DNA from: CANLBN01 sp965230205
GTDB taxonomy: Bacteria; Pseudomonadota; Gammaproteobacteria; Pseudomonadales; Cellvibrionaceae
NCBI GenBank assembly: GCA_965230205.1
Contig: OZ245996.1
Coordinates: 4,216,001-4,280,000, forward strand
Length of the DNA: 64,000 bases
Direction: 5' to 3'
The position numbers and the translations under genes were made by a program. The notes beneath the pieces are model-generated. The model saw only the letters and a program-made list of their open reading frames with translations. It ran no database searches and had not been told where the DNA came from. Below, one piece after another: positions 60,110-64,000 of this stretch; position 1 is the stretch's first letter, and every line of letters begins with the position of its first letter.

Positions 60110-60574
60110 ATGATCCAGATTGTTTTAGTTGAACCAGAAATACCCCCTAATACAGGTAATATTATCCGCCTAGCTGCCAATACAGGTTGTACAATTCATC
60201 TAATCAAGCCTTTAGGATTCGAGCTGGATGATAAAAAGCTACGTCGTGCCGGGCTAGATTATGATGAATGGGCAACATTAACGGTGCATGATGACTGGGC
60301 CTCTTTCTTAAAGACAGGGCAGCCTGGCAGACTATTCGCCATTAGCACAAAGGGAACCAGCTCTTATACTGATATTGAATTCAAAGAAAATGACTGCGTT
60401 GTATTTGGCCCGGAAACACGAGGGCTTTCCCCTGAAATTTTACAACACGAAAGTATAGATACTGTACTCCGTATTCCTATGCAGCCCCATAGTCGCAGTA
60501 TGAACTTATCCAATGCAGCATCCGTTATCGTCTACGAGGCGTGGCGGCAACTAGGTTTTGAAGGCGCCATATAA
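60110..60574 (+). CDS. trmL: tRNA (cytidine/uridine(34)-2'-O)-methyltransferase TrmL
   Basis: A 154-residue SPOUT methyltransferase of normal TrmL length. It has IVLVEPEIPPNTGNIIRLAA near residues 4-23, VFGPETRGLSPEIL near 99-112 with the SAM-binding knot, and IPMQPHSRSMNLSNAASVIV near 123-142, the trefoil-knot loop. It methylates the wobble 2'-OH of tRNA-Leu. ATG 60110 gives the correct N-terminus; the longer open frame adds 25 unrelated residues. The flavodoxin gene follows after five bases. Confidence 0.94.
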   Translation: MIQIVLVEPEIPPNTGNIIRLAANTGCTIHLIKPLGFELDDKKLRRAGLDYDEWATLTVHDDWASFLKTGQPGRLFAISTKGTSSYTDIEFKENDCVVFGPETRGLSPEILQHESIDTVLRIPMQPHSRSMNLSNAASVIVYEAWRQLGFEGAI

Positions 60575-60579
60575 TCACT

Positions 60580-61128
60580 ATGAGTACCGATGCAAAAACA
60601 GCCCCTATTGGCCTTTTCTATGGCAGTTCTACCTGCTATACAGAAATGAGCGCCGAAAAAATTCAGCGTTATTTTGGCGAAGATGACTCAGGCAAGAATA
60701 AAGTCGATATTTTTAATATCGTTGATGAGCCTATTGCTAACCTGCAACATTATCAACAATTGATTTTAGGCATCCCCACTTGGGACTATGGTGAGCTTCA
60801 AGAAGACTGGGAAGATATCTGGGACGATATTGATAGCATTGATTTCAAAGGCAAAACGGTAGCGATCTTCGGCTTAGGCGACCAAATCGGCTACCCTGAC
60901 TGGTTTCTTGATGCAATGGGCTACCTGCATAATAAAGTACTCTTACAAGGAGCAACCCTGATTGGCTACTGGCCAAATGAAGGTTATACATTTACAGAAT
61001 CCCAAGCACTAACGGCCGACAAATCACAATTTGTAGGACTTGCTCTGGATGATGAAAATCAATTTGATCAAACAGACCAACGCATAGCAGATTGGTGTGA
61101 GCAACTGAAACTATCATTTGTACTATAA
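60580..61128 (+). CDS. fldB: Long-chain flavodoxin
   Basis: A 182-residue flavodoxin. The phosphate-binding loop LFYGSSTCYTEMSAEKI near residues 12-28 and the flavin loops LGIPTWDYGELQEDWED near 63-79 and IFGLGDQIGYPDWFLDAMGY near 97-116 are clear. The Trp and Tyr stacking residues are in the latter two. It carries electrons to FMN-dependent enzymes such as MiaB/IspG-type radical SAM proteins. It sits between trmL and mnmC with 5- and 14-base gaps, as one operon. FldB rather than FldA is by context. Confidence 0.88.
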   Translation: MSTDAKTAPIGLFYGSSTCYTEMSAEKIQRYFGEDDSGKNKVDIFNIVDEPIANLQHYQQLILGIPTWDYGELQEDWEDIWDDIDSIDFKGKTVAIFGLGDQIGYPDWFLDAMGYLHNKVLLQGATLIGYWPNEGYTFTESQALTADKSQFVGLALDDENQFDQTDQRIADWCEQLKLSFVL

Positions 61129-61142
61129 ACGCTGCAAATGAT

Positions 61143-63374
61143 ATGAATAATTCCAGTAAAAAAAATTCAAATAGCCGTGAAAGAGACCCCGAGAAAATTA
61201 ATTGTACGGCTACTGATTACGTCGAAACCAATTACAACAGCGCTGTCAACTGGGATGAAGAAGGGCAGCCGTTATCAACCGAATTTGACGACATTTATTT
61301 TTCTAAAAAAAATGGGCTGGAAGAAAGCCGCTATGTTTTTCTACAGCACAACCATCTAAAAAAACGTTTTACTGAGTTAAGAGAATACGAAACATTTGTT
61401 GTAGGTGAAACAGGCTTTGGTACTGGCCTAAACTTTCTTGCCTGCTGGCAACTGTGGCAACAGCACGCACCAGACTCTGCTCGACTAACCTATATTAGCG
61501 TCGAAAAATATCCATTACACCCAGATGAGCTAAAACGCTCTCTTACCTTATGGCCAGAATTAACTCCATACCAAGAAGAACTAGTCACAGCATACCGCAA
61601 CTGCTTTATTGGTCAGGCACTATCGCAGTTTCAAACACTCACCTTTGGCAATATTCGCTTACTATTACTGATTGATGGAGCAGAAACTGGCTTCCAACAG
61701 CTCTTAGCAAGCCATCACCCCGAGTTCCATACTCCATTGTGGTTAGGTGTCGACGCATGGTTTTTGGATGGTTTTGCACCCGCTAAAAACCCCGAGATGT
61801 GGACAGAAGCATTATTTACTCTGCTCGGAAATCTCAGTAAAAATAACACAACGTTTGCGACCTTTACCGCTGCAGGCCAGGTAAAGCGTAACCTAATCAG
61901 CGCAGGTTTTACGGTTGCTAAAGTTCCCGGATTCGCACACAAGCGAGAAATGTTGGTAGGCCACTATACTTCCTCAAAAACAGTGACATCCTCTACAGCA
62001 ACGGAAAACTTTCCACAACAAAAGACAAAAACAACACACACAAACCTAATTAGTACACCATGGACGGTGCCTAAACATTTTAAAAAGACCAATCGCAATC
62101 AATCCATTGCAATTATTGGCGCCGGACTCTCCGGTTGTCATACGGCACATGCATTAGCTAAACGGGGTTTTAAAGTTACCATTATTGATCGTAACAGCAC
62201 GATTGCAGCAGAGGCATCAGGCAACCCACAAGGTGTTGTTTACGCCAAACTTTCAGCACATAAGCAAATGCTAAGCGAGTTTAATTTAACGGCCATATTA
62301 TATGCCCAGCAGCACTACAAACACTTCTGGGAAAAAAATCCAGAGCATGGGCAACGCTGTGGTGTCTTGCAGTTAAGTCATACACCTCGCAACAAAAAAG
62401 GGCATGAACAAATCGGTCGCCAATTTGAGCATGCTGATTTTATTAATTACCTCAATGCTGAAAGAGCCAGTACGGTAGCTAATCTACCACTAGAGCATAG
62501 CGCTTTATTTTTTCCTTACTGTGGCTGGCTAAACCCAATGGAACTTTGCAACTGGCTGCTACTCTCTTCAACCGTTGCTAACCCTATTACTACCGTCAAC
62601 AATATTCATATTACAAACATGGAGTTGACGAATAATAGGTGGAAATTGACAGGAACAAATAGCAATAAACGCCACGAAACAGAGAATAAAATAAAAGCTG
62701 ATTATCAATGGCAACAGGAATTTGACCATGTCGTTATCGCTAATGCCAATAGTGCGCGACACTTCAACCAAACAAACTGGTTGCCTACAAAGCCAGTCCG
62801 TGGACAAATCACTTATATAGAATCTCAGAGAGTATTAAGGGACTTGCAAACGGTTATCTGTGCTGATGGTTATGTGGCTCCGGCGACTGTCCTGGCCTAT
62901 CACAGTAATCGTCAACCCTCTCATGCCATTGGCGCCAGCTTTAACTTACATAATCACACCACTGATCTGACTGACGAAGACCACCAAGCTAATATCAACC
63001 ACCTTACCCAACAGCTAGATCAGGTAGGGGTAGACTCCCCCATTGAGGCAAATGGAGGGCGAGTGGGGTTTCGTTGTACTAGCCCAGATTACCTGCCTTT
63101 AGTCGGCTTAGCACCAGATAGCGAGTGTTTTGAGAATGATTTTAAAGCTCTTAGTCATAACGCACGCACGATAGTCTCTCAGCCAGGACAATATCTACCA
63201 GGCCTCTACCTGAATATTGCACATGGCTCACGAGGCCTTGCCTATACCCCTATCGCAGCCGAATTACTTGCCAGCATCATTGCAGGGGAACCAAGCCCTA
63301 TGCCCCAAGCTATGGTCAATGCTTTAAACCCTGCCCGCTTTTTGATTCGTGATCTTATACGTACAAACCTCTGA
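61143..63374 (+). CDS. mnmC: Bifunctional tRNA wobble-uridine modification enzyme MnmC
   Basis: A 743-residue fusion. The N-terminal methyltransferase domain (about residues 1-265) has the SAM site FVVGETGFGTGLNFLACWQL near 79-98 and WFLDGFAPAKNPEMW near 203-217. The C-terminal FAD-dependent oxidase (about 320-735) has IAIIGAGLSGCHTAHALAKR near 325-344 and GSRGLAYTPIAAELL near 704-718. It completes mnm5s2U34 by oxidation of cmnm5U and methylation. Slightly longer than the Escherichia coli enzyme because of the linker. Confidence 0.96.
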   Translation: MNNSSKKNSNSRERDPEKINCTATDYVETNYNSAVNWDEEGQPLSTEFDDIYFSKKNGLEESRYVFLQHNHLKKRFTELREYETFVVGETGFGTGLNFLACWQLWQQHAPDSARLTYISVEKYPLHPDELKRSLTLWPELTPYQEELVTAYRNCFIGQALSQFQTLTFGNIRLLLLIDGAETGFQQLLASHHPEFHTPLWLGVDAWFLDGFAPAKNPEMWTEALFTLLGNLSKNNTTFATFTAAGQVKRNLISAGFTVAKVPGFAHKREMLVGHYTSSKTVTSSTATENFPQQKTKTTHTNLISTPWTVPKHFKKTNRNQSIAIIGAGLSGCHTAHALAKRGFKVTIIDRNSTIAAEASGNPQGVVYAKLSAHKQMLSEFNLTAILYAQQHYKHFWEKNPEHGQRCGVLQLSHTPRNKKGHEQIGRQFEHADFINYLNAERASTVANLPLEHSALFFPYCGWLNPMELCNWLLLSSTVANPITTVNNIHITNMELTNNRWKLTGTNSNKRHETENKIKADYQWQQEFDHVVIANANSARHFNQTNWLPTKPVRGQITYIESQRVLRDLQTVICADGYVAPATVLAYHSNRQPSHAIGASFNLHNHTTDLTDEDHQANINHLTQQLDQVGVDSPIEANGGRVGFRCTSPDYLPLVGLAPDSECFENDFKALSHNARTIVSQPGQYLPGLYLNIAHGSRGLAYTPIAAELLASIIAGEPSPMPQAMVNALNPARFLIRDLIRTNL

Positions 63375-63489
63375 TATTCCTGTATTTCGATAAACATACG
63401 CTTCCCACGATTATTTAGCGCACCTTCTAGAAAAACAGTTAATACCATCTATACTTTATGAAGTTAACCAACCAATAGAGTAATTTGCC

Positions 63490-63846
63490 ATGCTACTTAG
63501 TCGCCGTCGCAATTTGGCTTTCACGCCTCATGATACCAGCAGTGTCCACAACTATTATGAGCGACTTGTCACTGAAGCCATATCAAGCCAGGAGCCTCGT
63601 GCTAATACCGATTATGATTTTATGGACGATGTTGCCTGTGTTGCACTAAATCACCTACCACCACGCTACATACGTCACGACGTGGATATGAGCTTTTATC
63701 TTTCACCTGTTGAACATGAAGAAATTCAGAAAAAGGTTCACAAAGCTGTAAAAAATGCTATTGAGTTTGTTAAAACACGAGAGCAGGCGAAACGAGATAT
63801 TCTTGAAGGCAAACCCGAAGAACAGAACGATGGGCTAGAACATTAA
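63490..63846 (+). CDS. ComFB-family protein
   Basis: A 118-residue protein with the ComFB domain: YYERLVTEAISSQEP near residues 22-36, DVACVALNHLPPRYIRHDVD near 48-67 and EIQKKVHKAVKNAIEFVKTR near 78-97. The domain was first noted in the late competence locus of Bacillus and is linked in recent work to cyclic dinucleotide binding in bacteria and cyanobacteria. No competence genes are near. It stands alone after mnmC. Confidence 0.85.
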   Translation: MLLSRRRNLAFTPHDTSSVHNYYERLVTEAISSQEPRANTDYDFMDDVACVALNHLPPRYIRHDVDMSFYLSPVEHEEIQKKVHKAVKNAIEFVKTREQAKRDILEGKPEEQNDGLEH

Positions 63847-63882
63847 CTGTACCCTAGCGGAAAGAAATAAAATCCCCTAGAC

Positions 63883-63907
63883 TGGCGTTTTTTCTCAGGA
63901 AACGCCA
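63883..63907 (+). promoter_or_regulatory. Perfect hairpin directly before the last gene start
   Basis: TGGCGTTT (63883-63890) and AAACGCCA (63900-63907) pair perfectly with a 9-base loop that contains most of the AGGA ribosome binding site. The start codon TTG is the very next base. Folding would probably alter access to the start; a terminator for the ComFB gene is the alternative, as T-runs flank the first arm rather than the second. Confidence 0.55.
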
Positions 63908-64000
63908 TTGAAACTCCACGCACTACTTTTAACCTGCACTACCTATTTTATATTGGGGTACTCTGGTGCCGCTTATTCTAATTTATATTCTTCTGATAAT
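63908..64000 (+). CDS. Start of a predicted secreted protein, truncated by window end
   Basis: A TTG at 63908 opens a frame that stays open to the end (31 codons). It begins with a basic residue and hydrophobic stretch (MKLHALLLTCTTYFILGYSG) that looks like a signal sequence, with a possible cleavage near GAAYS. AGGA seven bases before the TTG supports translation. The rest is outside the window, so no family can be named. Confidence 0.5.
   Translation, partial: MKLHALLLTCTTYFILGYSGAAYSNLYSSDN

Noticed and set aside
1..64000. tRNA, rRNA, CRISPR arrays and prophage genes
   Set aside because: None could be recognised by reading; no direct-repeat arrays or phage structural genes were seen. A covariance-model scan could still reveal small RNAs.

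Overview
The window looks like chromosomal DNA of a marine gammaproteobacterium with fairly AT-rich DNA. The evidence is the set of gammaproteobacterial housekeeping genes (ygfX-sdhE beside ygfZ, epmC, yheU, pdxB, gcvR, trmL-flavodoxin-mnmC), a complete-looking MSHA type IV pilus locus, and genes for C3-sulfonate use, a typical marine carbon and sulfur source. The genus cannot be fixed from sequence reading alone.

Region 1 (1-11.9 kb) is an accessory metabolic region. A tripartite tricarboxylate-type transporter (tctC and a truncated tctA, with no tctB between them) is co-directional with comDE, encoding the two subunits of a sulfopyruvate decarboxylase-type enzyme. A LysR regulator sits between these and a divergent FAD-linked 2-hydroxyacid dehydrogenase. 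Two small secreted proteins follow. Then come a DegT-type aminotransferase, a histidinol-dehydrogenase-like protein best read as HpsN (sulfopropanediol dehydrogenase), a second LysR regulator and a GAD/CSAD-type PLP decarboxylase. Inferred flow: dihydroxypropanesulfonate -> sulfolactate (HpsN-like) -> sulfopyruvate (FAD dehydrogenase) -> sulfoacetaldehyde (ComDE), with possible cysteate/taurine branches through the PLP enzymes. Related short sequences recur in three promoter regions of this cluster.

Region 2 (12.2-21.4 kb) starts with ndh, a haloacetate-dehalogenase-like hydrolase and a glycosyltransferase. It continues as a run of about 11 mostly small, mostly unrecognised genes, all on the + strand. 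Two 60-base imperfect palindromes inside this run align to each other without gaps and end in GTTRRRY cores. With a third degenerate candidate, they suggest a gene-cassette array without an integrase in view. One of these genes carries a homopolymer frameshift.

Region 3 (21.4-38.4 kb) is mostly core genome: a beta-hydroxyacid dehydrogenase, TetR/DUF1330, a DMT exporter, ygfX-sdhE, ygfZ, a Do-family periplasmic protease next to a two-component system, an HDOD protein, an aminotransferase, an AraC/GyrI-like regulator, ung, lysS, prfB with its programmed +1 frameshift, and an S1/P1 nuclease overlapping the prfB start. Region 4 (38.6-41.3 kb) is a bufferin-type RiPP operon: DUF2282 precursor, DUF692/MNIO enzyme, DUF2063 partner and DoxX protein, with a terminator-like hairpin after the precursor gene.

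Region 5 (41.3-48 kb) holds trmO, a MOSC protein, pdxB, a 5'-3' exonuclease, epmC, tusA, yheU and gcvR. Region 6 (48-59.8 kb) is the msh operon in the order mshI-I2-J-K-L-N-E-G-A-C-D-O-P on the minus strand; I do not see mshM, mshF, mshB or mshQ. Region 7 (60.1-64 kb) is trmL, flavodoxin, mnmC, a ComFB-like protein and the start of a secreted protein cut by the window end. I recognised no rRNA, tRNA, CRISPR array, transposase or integrase.
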